This document shows, one piece after another, positions 13,301 through 25,400 of a stretch of DNA of 64,000 nt. The stretch comes from Tetracentron sinense. Its lineage: Eukaryota; Streptophyta; Magnoliopsida; Trochodendrales; Trochodendraceae. The notes below the pieces were generated by a model that saw only the letters and a program-made list of their open reading frames with translations, made no database searches and had not been told where the DNA came from. The stretch covers positions 28,657,531-28,721,530 of the forward strand of contig CM026554.1 in NCBI GenBank assembly GCA_015143295.1, in the 5' to 3' direction. The number at the start of each line of letters is the position of its first letter. Positions within the stretch are counted from its first letter, which is position 1. Both the position numbers and the translations under genes were made by a program.

Positions 13301-15862
13301 TGTGCAACATATTGACAGGCATTCTCTTGTTCAGTTTTCTTCATCACACCCTCAATTGTTGCTTACTTTCCTTTCTTTTTCTTGTAAGCATCCTCTGGAT
13401 TTGATGCTACAAATCTATGAATTGGCCCCTTCCTCTTAGGAGGCCTTATCCCTCCACTTGAGTTCAAATTTATTGTTTCTGGCGCTTTAGTATCTTCTTC
13501 TAAACAAACTTTTACTTGTTCTACAGTATTTGAAGCCATATGTGATGCCTTAATCTTACGTTGAAGTTTGGGATAGAAAAGCTTGTATTTCATCTCTTCC
13601 AGCTTCTGGAGCATTTGGGTACTTGGCTACCCTTACACACTTTCACCAAATTGAGCTAAATGTATCTTCAACTGGTGGATGCCAGCTTTGTAATTATTAT
13701 GACAAAAATTGCAGGTGACTGCATTCTTGTCTTGTGGGCATTTTAAATAACCATATTTCCATCCTAAGTCTTTGGATCAAATTGATCCAGATCCTGATTC
13801 TATCTTTGGAACATAAAGAAAATAAGAAATCAATATTAGATAAACATAAAACATTTAAATATCATTGCACAAGCAATCAAGCATTGTTATTTGTTATATT
13901 AACAGATTAATGTATTTTGTTATATTAACAGATTAATATTAATACATTCAAACATAATTGTGTGATAGACTAATATCCATTCAAACATAACCATAGACAT
14001 AACTGTGCAATTTCATATTTCAAATGAGGCACTTGTGTTACTGTACAAAACTCTAGTGTAGAGATTGTGTCGTGCCACTGTGCAAGCAAGACGAGTTTAT
14101 TATCTACAAATTGCCAAAGAAAAGAAAATAACACATACTTTATTTATGCGATGCGTTCCCTATGCACAATATTCTCAAATAAATCTGCAAACCAAGCACC
14201 AAATGACCAAATGCTGTCATATTTTTCTCAAACAATATTCGCATTATTCAAATTAGTAATTCATATTCATGTCATTAAAGAGAGCAGTTGACATCATGTA
14301 AAATATCCAACAATCATCTTTCCCTCTCAGATTAATGATTCAGGTTTCCATTTAAAAGAATTAAATCAACAGTTATATATGAAAACATGAATCATTAATC
14401 TGAGTGGGGGGGTACAGAGACAGAGATATTGAGAATTTGAGAGATCTTCAATATTCCCCCCTTAAAAAAAAGGGAGACAGATATTGAGAGAGACAGAGAG
14501 TGGGCTGAACCAACCGAACCACCCCCTCAACCTCTCTTGAGTTATGTAAATGAGAACAATATAGAGAACAGAGATTGGGGAAAAATGTTGATTGTCCTAC
14601 CCTATAAAAGGGGGGAAAATGGGAGGGGGTTACATTAAGTATGCATTCCCAATTCCCCTGTAAAAAAATGTAGCGTTCCCCTTAAGAAAAAACATCAATC
14701 CTAGATGCATAAGAGATGTATTCTCCTTTTAAAAAAAAACAAAGTGGAGAATGAGAGAATCCTAGATGCATAAGAGTATGCGTTCCCCTTAAAAAAAGCA
14801 TGGTTTAAAATATCGATACGTATCGACTGATATGGGCCGATACGTCTCCTATTTGGAGCTACCCGATATACTGGTATGCTGGAAAAAAAAACTCCTTTGT
14901 ATCGGGCCGATACAGGCCCGATACACTCGATACGAGAATTTTTCAGTTAATTTTTTTTCTCCTTCCATTTACACTAGGATCCACAATACAAACCCAATAC
15001 GCACGACTTATTTACATAATATATTATTTAAGTAAATAATTTTAACTTGATTTTACTTTCATTTAATTTTACTTTAGATATTAATATGTAAATAAGGTTA
15101 TCCCCTTGGTTATTATGCCCCAGCCCAACCTTACTTATCAGGAGCCACTGGTTATGATGTTCAGTTCCAGTCTTCGACTGACAGTTATGGACAGATCACG
15201 ACTCAGCAGCAGGCATATGTACAAATGTACCTGGGCATGTACCGCATGATGATGACTTGAACACAGTGGTGTCATCATGTCTGGACTACTTATAATGTAT
15301 CTCTCAACTCAATTCCTGATCCCACAATGATAGAGTACGAATCGACACGAAGCTCAATGTGGTATTGAGTTTCTATATGTAACTTGATTTGTGAATACAA
15401 GGGTCTATGTATTTTCATATTTTTGATTTATGAATGCAAGTGAGATTCCATCACTTGGTTAAGTAACTATGGTTTGTATTTTCATAAATTTTTTAACTCT
15501 CATATGTATGATTATAAATGTAGTTGGAGGCTTTGATTTAGTTTGTTTTTAGCTTATATTTGCATTAAAAGAGGTTTTATGCAAGGTATCCAAGTTTTTC
15601 CTTGCGTATCTAAGTTTTTTTTAGCGTATCCTGAATTTTTTCGCCGTATCCAACCGATACGGTACCGATACACTGATACGTATCCTATTTTGGACTTACC
15701 GATACCGCGACCGATACCGATATTTTGAACCATAAAAAAAACCAGAGTGGAGAATGAGCGAGAGAAAGAGAGAGAGTCTGTAACTCTACGTTACCATGGA
15801 AGGGAAAAAAATGCAGATTGAGAGAAAAAAAGGGGACTGTGGAGAGAAAATAAAGTAGAATG

Positions 15863-15898
<36 letters not shown>

Positions 15899-17703
15899 AG
15901 GGTACCTGGTTTCAGAATCGGATCCTTCTTCTCCTTCTCCAGTTCGCCTGCTTCTCCTTCTGCTTGTAGACAATTTCTTGGTCTTCTTTTAGATTCTACC
16001 ACCTTATTTTGACTCTTTTAATTTCATTCTTTCTCTTCCTCCTAATGCATAGTGTCACGACCTAGAATTTTAAAATAAAATTATAGGGCCATGACGATCA
16101 TTAATTAGGATAATTAATTAATGATTAATATTAAGATAATTAAAGTCATTAATTGAGTCTAATTTAAATTAATTAAAATATTATTGGGCTTAATTAGGGA
16201 CTTAACCACGGTTAAATTAACCCAGATGATTTCCAGTAAACCCAGTATTTTCCTCTGTCTGATGTTCCAATGCACGCATATCGTAGTTAGCAGTGGTTGA
16301 GGTGTCGCGTCGGTCGAATCGTGTTGTCGGTCGCGTTGACACGCGACATAAAGGTTGGATAAGGTGGCCCATACCCTAAGTACACAAGCCCATGCTTGTG
16401 GCCATACCTATAGGTACACTCCGATATGTCATCACTCTTTCTCTCTCTCCTTTTATGCATATGTATGCACATGAGAAAAGCCAAAAGAAAACTCATTTTC
16501 ACTCACGTTTTTAGCACTTCCTCACCCTTGCCCCCTTAAACTCCCTCTCTTCTCTTTAAAAGAACAAAAACCTTTCTTTTTATTTCATTTGCATTGAGAT
16601 TGAGAGAGAAAGAGATCAGAGATGGAGATGACCGAACCCACACTCCCAGCTCTCCCTTTCCTTCATCTTTGAGTTCAAACCCTCCCACACACCATTTGCA
16701 AGAAGAAGAGAGAAATTGTGAGAGAAGGAAGAAGTAGGATAGTTAGGCTTGGATTTGCTCAAGGCTAAGGTAAAACCCTTGCCTTCTCTATTCTCCTCTA
16801 ATTTTACTTTGATCTTGTGATTTGAGGATGAATCCTCTAAAGTTTTGAGGATCATTGAAGATCTTAATTGATTAGGGATTATTTTTCTTGTTTTGAATCA
16901 CATTAGGGTTTAATCATGTTTATATTGGAAGAATCTAGCTTGAATCCAAGATGATTCTAAGCTGTTATGGATGGAAAAAGTTTTAGTTTTCATAGGTCTT
17001 CAAGATGTTTGTGTGTTTGTGGAATAAACTTTGGGTTATACACTTGATCTCCTGTGTTTTAGAACACTCATCTAGTTTATGCAATTCTTTAAATCCCGAA
17101 CCAGCTGTTGTAAAAAGATTGTTGTAGCCTCTGTAGTGATCCAAATTACATGAAATTTCTTCTGAAAGTTTCGTATTAGACACCTCTGTGTCTGTGATTT
17201 TTGTTATGATTTTAGGGATTGTAGGGTGATCTACATAAGCATAGTTCTACACGTTACTTTGTTGTCAGGGTTTTCCTGTAGTAGAACACTGAACTTTATT
17301 TAGATGCTCAGGATGATCCTGATGGAATTTTTGACTAATTCAAAATTGTAGAGTTAGATAATTGAGTTAGCTTTCCAGAACAATTTTATTCAACCCATTT
17401 GAGAATTATACCAAGGAGTTATGCATTTCTAACCACCTGCGTGTCGGTATGTTTTGTGACAGACTGCTGATCTCTGTTCCATTATTAATTTGGCCGACTT
17501 CTAAAATGATCTAGGAATCCTATTTGTTATGAGATTGAAGCTTAATGAGTCTAGTTTCCATAAAACTAGATCTTGTGATTTATTGAGCAATATACAATGA
17601 TATATGAATTTTTCATTACCCGGGTGTCAATTTGTCCAAGATGATTACCAGAAGGAAGTACCTTGATAATTATGGCATTTGATGAACCATGGGTGTTCTT
17701 GAG

Positions 17704-17753
<50 letters not shown>

Positions 17754-19405
17754 ATGGTTCAAAAACTCGAAAACTCGACTCGACTCGAAAGTTAGCTGGG
17801 TCGAGTAACTCTCAAAAGTTGAAAATAACTCGACTTGATCCAACTCAGAATATATATGTAATAACTTGAAAAACCTAAATTAAAAGAACTCAAAAAGTAT
17901 TCTGGTTTTACAGCCTCAAACCTAACAATTAAATTTAATAGAACCCATAGTAGGTTGTCTTCGTAAACCCAAAAAAATATAATGCAAAAATAGTGTGACG
18001 TTCGAGTTTAGGTTTAAAAAAATGATAAAAATACCCTTCTGTGACTCGACCTAGTCTGGCGAGTCAAACAATTCGGCTTGACTTGACCAAGTCACCCAAG
18101 TAACTCGGCAAATAGCGTCTCCTTCGAGTTTTTAGGCAACTAGACTCGAAATTCAGTCGCGTCGAGTAACTTGGCTGAGTTACTCGGGTGACTCGCCGAG
18201 TTTTCGAACTATGATATATACAATGCTAGGTATTCTGACTAACATGAAACACCTGACAAACAGGAAACACCTGTTTATCAGGAACACATCTGACATATCA
18301 CTCTGCTAGGCATAACACCTCTGACATGATACCCTTGTCAGGCAACACATCTGATAACCAGGATATACATCTGATCGACAGGATACTCATCTGATAGCCA
18401 GGAAACCCATCCGACCTGTCAGGAAAATGAAACTCATCTGACAAGCCAGGGATGCATTTCTGACTAACAGGAAACACCTGACCATCAGGAAACACTTCTG
18501 ACAATATAACTCTGTCAGGAAAACTTCTCTGACAACAAATCTTGTCATCAAATCTTGCTAGACAAATCACTTCTGACATCAAATCCTGTCAGACACCACA
18601 CCTCTGACATCAAATCCACCTTGGACATCAAATCCTATCAGTCATAGCACCTCTGACAGAACATCACTTAATCTAACCTCTGTTGGGATGTACCTGCCCC
18701 TGTAGAACATCATCCCTCAAGGCAACATACATATCACTGGACCTTTACCCATAGGGGCCTTCATCCCAGAGTCCATTGACTAACATTCATCATATTCATT
18801 TCTCTTACTCGAGATTATCACTTTATCGGGTACATACCTGCTATCTCCGGTCAACGACCCATACTGTCTTTATTTGGATTTGAATCTCATTTAACATCCT
18901 TTAGGTTATGGTCCCTTACCATCGAACTTCTACCATGGTGTCTCATTCCACCACGATAAAGAATCAAGGTCTCAAGACCATTCCTCGGTAATTCATCAAA
19001 TATAATAAGTTTATAACATTGAATTCTTCTTCCATGCTCTCATATTATTGATAATCCATATTTATCCCAATTTAAAGCTGTCAATACATTCTTCCATTTC
19101 TCTAGGGTATCCACTATTAAACAAGGAATATCTCAACTAAGTCGTATAAAATTATTCAATTTACTCAAGGGGAATACGTCAATTTAAGTAGTTTATGGTT
19201 TTAATTTATGATTCGCCCTTAAGAACTATCCATGGTTCATTTCGAACATTCAAGTGTGGGTCCAATCCTATCATAATATATATTTGCTCAAGAATATCCA
19301 TGGTTCATTTAACCTTTCAAGTGTGGATCCATACTTAGCATAATATCCCTTAACTCATGAACATCCAAGGTTCATTTCAAATCATTCAAGTGTGGATCCA
19401 TACCT

Positions 19406-19446
<41 letters not shown>

Positions 19447-22400
19447 CTCAAAAACACCCATGGTTCATCAAATGGCATAATTATCAAGGTGCTTCCTTCT
19501 GGTACGTAACATACACTGAAAATCATCTTGGACAGATTGACACCCTGGTCATGAAAAATTCATATATCATTGTATATTTCTCAATAAATCACAAGATCTA
19601 GTTTTATGGAAACTAGACTCATTAAGCTTCAATCTCATAACAAATAGGATTCCTAGATCATTTTGGAAGTCGGCCAAATTAATAATGGAACAGAGAACAA
19701 CAGTCTATTATAGAACAGACAGACACGTAGGTGGTTAGAAATGCATAAATCCTTGGTATAATTCTCAAATGGGTTGAATAAAATTGATCTGGACAGCTAA
19801 CTCAATTATCTAATTCTACAAATTTGAATCAGTCAAAAATTCCATCAGGATCATTCTGAGCATCTAAATAAAGTTTAGTGTTCTACTACAGGAAAACCCT
19901 AACATCAAAGTAACGTGTAGAACTATGCTTGTGTAGGTCACCCTACAATCCCTAAAATCATAACAAAAATCACAGACATAGAGGTGTCTAATACGAAACT
20001 TTCAGAAGAAATTTCATGTAATTTGGATCACTACAGAGGCTACAACAATCTTTTTACTACAGCTGGTTCAGGATTTACAGAATTGCAGAAACTAGATGTG
20101 TGTTCTAAAACACATGCGATCAAGTGTATAACCCAAAGTTTATTCCACAAACACACAAACATCTTGAAGACCTATGAAAACTAAAACTTTTTCCATCCAT
20201 AACAGCTTGGAATCATCTTGGATTCAAGCTAGATTCTTCCAAGATAAACATGATTAAACCCTAATGTGATTCAAAACAAGAAAAATAATCCCTAATCCGG
20301 ATCTTCCATGATCCTCAAAATTTTAGAGGATTCATCCTCAAATCACAAGATCAAAGTAAAATTAGAGGAGAAGGCATCGGTTTTACCTTAGCCTCGAGCA
20401 AATCCAAGCCTAGCTATCCTACTTCTTCCTTCTCTCACAATTTCTCTCTTCTTCCTTCTTGCAAATGGTGTGTGGGAGGGTTTGAACTCAAAGATGAAGG
20501 AAAGGGAAAGCTGGGAGTGTGGGTTCGGTCATCTCCATCTCTAATCTCTTTCTCTCTCAATCTCAATGCAAATGAAATAAAAAGAATGGTTTTTGTTCTT
20601 TTAAAGAGAAGAAAGGGAGTTTAAGGGGGCAAGGGTGAGGAAGTGCTGAAAACGTGAGTGAAAAGGAGGGGTTTTCTTTTGGCTTTTCTCATGTGCATTC
20701 ATATGCATAAAAGGAGAGAGAGAAAGAGTGATGACATATCGGAGTGGGCTTGTACCTATAGGTATGGCCACAAGCATGGGCTTGTGTACTTAGGTATGCC
20801 ACCTTATCCCACCTTTATGTCGTGTTGACGTGACCGACAACACGATTCGACTTAGGCGACACCTCAACCATTGCTGACTACGATGTGCGTGCATTGGAAC
20901 ATCAGGCGGAGGAAAATACTTGGTTTACTGGAAATCGTCTGGGTTAATTTAACCGTGGTCAAGTCCCTAATTAAGCCCAATAATATTTTAATTAATTTAA
21001 ATAGACTCAATTAATAACTTTAATTATCTTAATATTAATAATCAATTAATTATCCTAATTAATGATCGTCATGGCCCTATAATTTTATTTTAAAATTCTA
21101 GGTCGTGACATTCTTCCCTCTTTATAAAAATTTTGTCCTCGAAATTTGATCAACTTCTATCTCCCAATAGTATGGTAACCCGTATAATACTTTAATTTCC
21201 TTATGCCGCCAACTTCACATTAAGGGTTACGAGAATTCTAAGTAATCTATCCGTGTCTAATCCTCAACGGTTCAAATTATCTTTTAAAATTTTTCTTATC
21301 TAGTGATTGATTCTCATTTGTATTACTAGAATAGCTTATATATATAATAACTCGCACACATCACAAAAGAAAACATACCAATACTTTTAAGATAGTTTTG
21401 TCTTAACATTTTTAACAGATGACGTGAATACAAAACATAGATAAGGCCAATGCCTACTATGACAAAACACAAGTATCTAGAGTTTATCTCCAATGATATC
21501 CTCATTATGCTGGACTTCTTGTGAAATTGTGAAGACACGTCTCTTTTTGCCCTCGTCTGATGTTTGTTTAAAATCTGGGCATTCCCTTTTGATGTGGCCC
21601 GGCTTGCCGCACTGATAGCAAGCCCTAGCTTTATAGGCTTCAGTTCGATGGTCTCGATCACCATGCCTATAATTTGATGTTTTCGCTCCTTCTGAGGCAT
21701 TTCCTTTGTTAAAGTTGTTCAATTTTCTCCTCTGGTTGCTGTCCTCTGTATTCTCTTTTTCCCATGACCTTTCGGTTGGTCTCTTTTCTTTGACTGCCAA
21801 TAATCCTTGCATTTCTTTGTGCACTTTTTCGATTCTCAAAGCTCTGGCTAAGATTTCTGGGAAGGATGCAAATCTTTGCACTGCCAGTTTCTCTTTGATT
21901 GTTGGCTTCAATCCATCCTCAAACTTGTCGACTCTCCATTGTTCATCCTCAACGAGTCTTGTTGAAAATCGGGAGAGTTGATTGAATTTTTGTTCATATT
22001 CGCTGACTGACATATTGCCTTGGGTCAGCTGAAGGAATTCCACCTCTTTTGTCTTCCTCATGGAGGCTGAAAAATATTTCTCGTAGAATAATTCCGTAAT
22101 TTTCCCCAAGAGATAGGCTTTCGATCTTCTGAAATTGTGATTTCAATGGTCGTCCACCAATGTTCAGCCTCTCCTGACAAAATGAATATTGCTAACTCTG
22201 GTTTAACCTCTTCTGGACATGCCATTGCCCGAAAGATTTTCTCAAGTTCTCAAATCCAATTTTCGGCCACTAACGGATCGGTGGCACCAGAGAATGATGT
22301 CGGTTGAAGTTTCCTGAACTTCTTAAGTCTACTACTGTTCCCTTGTTCTGGTTCGGAGTTAATGAGAATACGGTTATCACTCTGTTGTCGTTGGATCAAT

Positions 22401-25400
22401 TTTGCTAGAGTAATGATGGCCTTAAATGCTCCGAGCAGAGTTTTCCCAGGTGCTCATCTTGGCAGCATCGTATTCCTATTAGGAAAATAAAAATACTTTA
22501 CTATCTCGCAATAGGGACATCAAAATCTAATTCATCAAAAGGTCATCCAAAATATCTCACCTACCTATCATAATTAGTTTAATCATGCTAAATCCTCTGG
22601 CATGATATGACTATCTCTTACACTCTCCTGGATGTGATCTATATCTCTAGTGCTTACTCCTAACTCGTACACAAGGTTTCAAATCGTCATCTGATTCGAA
22701 ACCGACAATGTACGACGATGCTAACTGCGTCTAATATACAATTAGATTCTTCGTTGACTACGATTTGTTATGATAGTTATTGCTTTTAGCTCTGATACCA
22801 ATTGTGACGACCCGAACCCGTGCCTTAGGGAATTATATTTCGAGACACACGTCCGCTCATCAATTACACACAGCGGAAGACTTTGCCTGCCAAAACTGTA
22901 GGAAATTTTGAACTTTTATTCTAGAGCATATATAAGCAACAACAACTGGTCATCATAATAACCCACCATAAGCAATTCTGTTATCTTTACTTGCTACCTT
23001 AGTCTTTTATAATTAGCGCCACAAATGTGTCGATACGTTTTCCAGGATTACCACACGTAGTCCTTGTCGAACCTGTTAATCCGGCAACTGCTTCAGGATC
23101 TGATGACATAAAACGTTAGTGAGCTATGAAGCCCAATAAAACCTCAAACCTTCAAAACTATTTTTCATATCTTTTCATCCAACAATGACAGCAGATATCA
23201 TTAATAAATTAGCAATATTAGCATATATCATTTCACAAATTATCATCATCATCATACACAATGATAAACATGCTAATAGACATGACAATCGTCAACTGAT
23301 ATGATAATCATTTATCATAAATAGTGAATCATAGTGTTCCACTAAGTTCATAATAATAATCAAGTTCTTTGTTCATCAACCCATTGGTCACTTAGGACAA
23401 CCTTGCTTATCCAAGGTTCACAACCATATAAAGTATACCGACTCATTATTGCTAAAGACTACCTTGCCCTATCCCAAGGTTCACAACCATATACAGTTTA
23501 CCAATCAATTGGTCGCTCAGAACTACCTTGCCCTATTCCAAGGTTCTCAACCTTATACCATACTTGAGGTTCCCAACCTCGTACCATATCTCGAGTAACA
23601 GAAATGAATATGATGAATGCGAGTCAATGGACTCCGGGGTGAAGGCCCCTATGGGTAAAGACCCAGTGATATGTATGTTACCTTGAGGGATGATGTTCTG
23701 CAGGGGCAGGTACATCCCAATAGAGGTTAGATTAAGTGATGTTCTGTCAAAGGTGTTGTGCCTGACAGGATTTGATGTCAGAGGTGTTGTGCCTGACAGG
23801 ATTTGATGTCAGAGGTGTGGTGCCTGACATGATTTGATGTCAGAGGTGTTGTGCCTGACAAGATTTGATGACAAGTTTGCTGTTAAAGGTGTTTTCCTGA
23901 CAGAGTTATATTGTCAGAGGTGTTTCCTGATGTTCAGGTGTTTCCTGGTTGTCAGGTGTTTCCTTTTAGTCAGAGTGCGTCCCTGGCTTGTCAGATGAGC
24001 TTCATTTTCCTGGCAGGTCGGATGGGTTTCCTAGTATCAGATGGGTATCCTGTCGATCAGATGTGTATCCTGGTTATCAAACGTGTTGCCTGACAAGGGT
24101 ATCATGTCAGAAGTGTTATGCCTGACAGAGTAATATGTCAGATGTGTTCCTGATAGACAGGTGTTTTCTGGTTGTTAAGTGTTTCCTGTTAGTCAGTGGT
24201 GCGTCCTTGGCTTGTCAGATGAGCTTCATTTTCCTTGCAGGTCGGATAGGTTTCCTGGCTATCAGATGGGTATCCTGTCGATCAGATGTGTATTTTGGTT
24301 ATCAGATGTATTTCCTGACAAATGCGGTTGTGTGAGTTGGTGTCCCCACAGTGGTGAAAATATGGAGTGATATGTCAAAGGTGTGGTTCTTGGCAGAGTG
24401 ATAGGTCAGAGGTATTGTTCTTGGCAGAATGTTATGCCAAAGGTGTTGTTCCTGACAGAATATGGGCAAAGGTCCGGGTTGAACTTGGGTCTAAGGACTC
24501 GGGGTAGAGGCCCCAACGGGTGGATGCCCACGGATTATGTAGAAGTTGACCTTGTGTCACACGCACGTATCCAAGTTGGGAAACTTTGAATTTGAATATG
24601 GTACGAGATTGAGAACCTCAAGTAGGGTATAAGGTTGAGAACCTTGGAATAGGGTGAGGTAGTTTTGAGCGACCAATGGGTTGGTACACTGTAAATGGTT
24701 GTGAACCTTGGGATAGGGCGAGGTAGTCCTGAGCAACAATGAGTCGGTATACTTTATATGGTTGTGAACCTTGGATAAGTGAGGGTTGTCCTCCTAAGTG
24801 ACCAATGGGTCGATGAACAAAGAACTTGATTATTATTATGAACTTAGTGGAACACTATGATTCACTATTTATGATAAATGATTATGATATCAGTTGACGA
24901 TTGCCATGTCTATTAGCATGTTTATCATTGTGTATGATGATGATGTTAATTTGTGAAATGATATATGCTAATATTGCTAATTTAGGAATGATATCTGCTG
25001 TCATTGTTGGATGAAAAGATATGGAAAATAGTTTAGAAGGTTTGAGGTTTTATTGGGCTTCATAGCTCAGTGACGTTTTATGTCATCAGATCCTGAAGCA
25101 GTTGCCGGATTAACAGGTTCGACAAGGAACTACGTGTGGTAATCCTAGAAAACGTATTGACGCATTTGTGGCGCTAATTATAAAAGACTAAGGTAGCAAG
25201 TGAAGATAACACAATTGCTTATGGTGGGTTATTGTAATGACCAGTTGTTGTTACTTATGTATGCTCTTGAATAAAAGTTCAAAATTTCCCACAATTTTGG
25301 CGGGCAAAGTCTTCCGCTGTGTGTAATTGACGAGCGGATTCGTCTCTCAGAATATAATTCCCTAAGGCATGGGTTCGGGTCGTCACACAGATTCATGACA

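Larger units (their letters stand above)
7228..13810 (-). mobile_element. hAT DNA transposon carrying a broken transposase, interrupted twice
   Basis: Minus-strand coding pieces from about 13790 down to 7490 make up a zf-BED/DUF659/hAT-dimerisation transposase. The left end at about 7228-7310 (TAGTATAGTCAAGGCG, then CCTAGGCG-like motifs) matches the ends of the non-autonomous element at 31506-35087, so I infer the two are related. A solo LTR (7797-10648) and a LINE 3' end (11134-12049) have inserted into it. The matching right end was not found; it may be deleted or lie in the featureless stretch before 14799. The end coordinate is therefore a minimum. Confidence 0.75.
16053..18231 (+). repeat. 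LTR part A (left arm of inverted repeat 1)
   Basis: Starts TGTCACGACCTAGAATTTT and runs to CAATGCTAGGTAT. Apart from a 461 bp foldback insertion (17753-18213), it is the reverse complement of 19401-21110. Arms of about 1.7 kb, with scattered differences. Confidence 0.8.
16053..25387 (-). mobile_element. Gypsy-like LTR retrotransposon complex with palindromic LTR halves, gag only
   Basis: The internal part, 21111-22802, runs on the minus strand: primer site for initiator tRNA-Met next to the right LTR, a gag remnant, and a polypurine tract next to the left LTR. The LTR edges touching it are correctly oriented (GGTCGTGACA ending at 21110; TGTGACGACCCGAACCC from 22803). The outer edges at 16053 (TGTCACGACC) and 25387 (GGGTCGTCACA) have the opposite orientation. 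As a result 16053-18231 is inverted relative to 19401-21110, and 22803-23590 relative to 24598-25387. No protease, reverse transcriptase, RNase H or integrase is present. The outer 5 bp flanks (CATAG and CAGAT) do not match, so this is not one clean insertion. Confidence 0.75.

Noticed and set aside
15685..16002. Minus-strand frame of about 105 codons with Ser-Leu runs
   Set aside because: It is the reverse of a (GA)n tract with no domain or conserved text.
17663..17869. Open frame rich in Tyr-Ile repeats
   Set aside because: It is a translation of the (TA)n microsatellite; the same holds for the frames at 19392-19601 and 28364-28546.
21706..21981. + strand frame opposite gag
   Set aside because: Antisense shadow of the gag pseudogene.
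16048..25392. Target-site duplication of the large LTR complex
   Set aside because: CATAG and CAGAT are not the same 5-mer in order; I do not claim a duplication.
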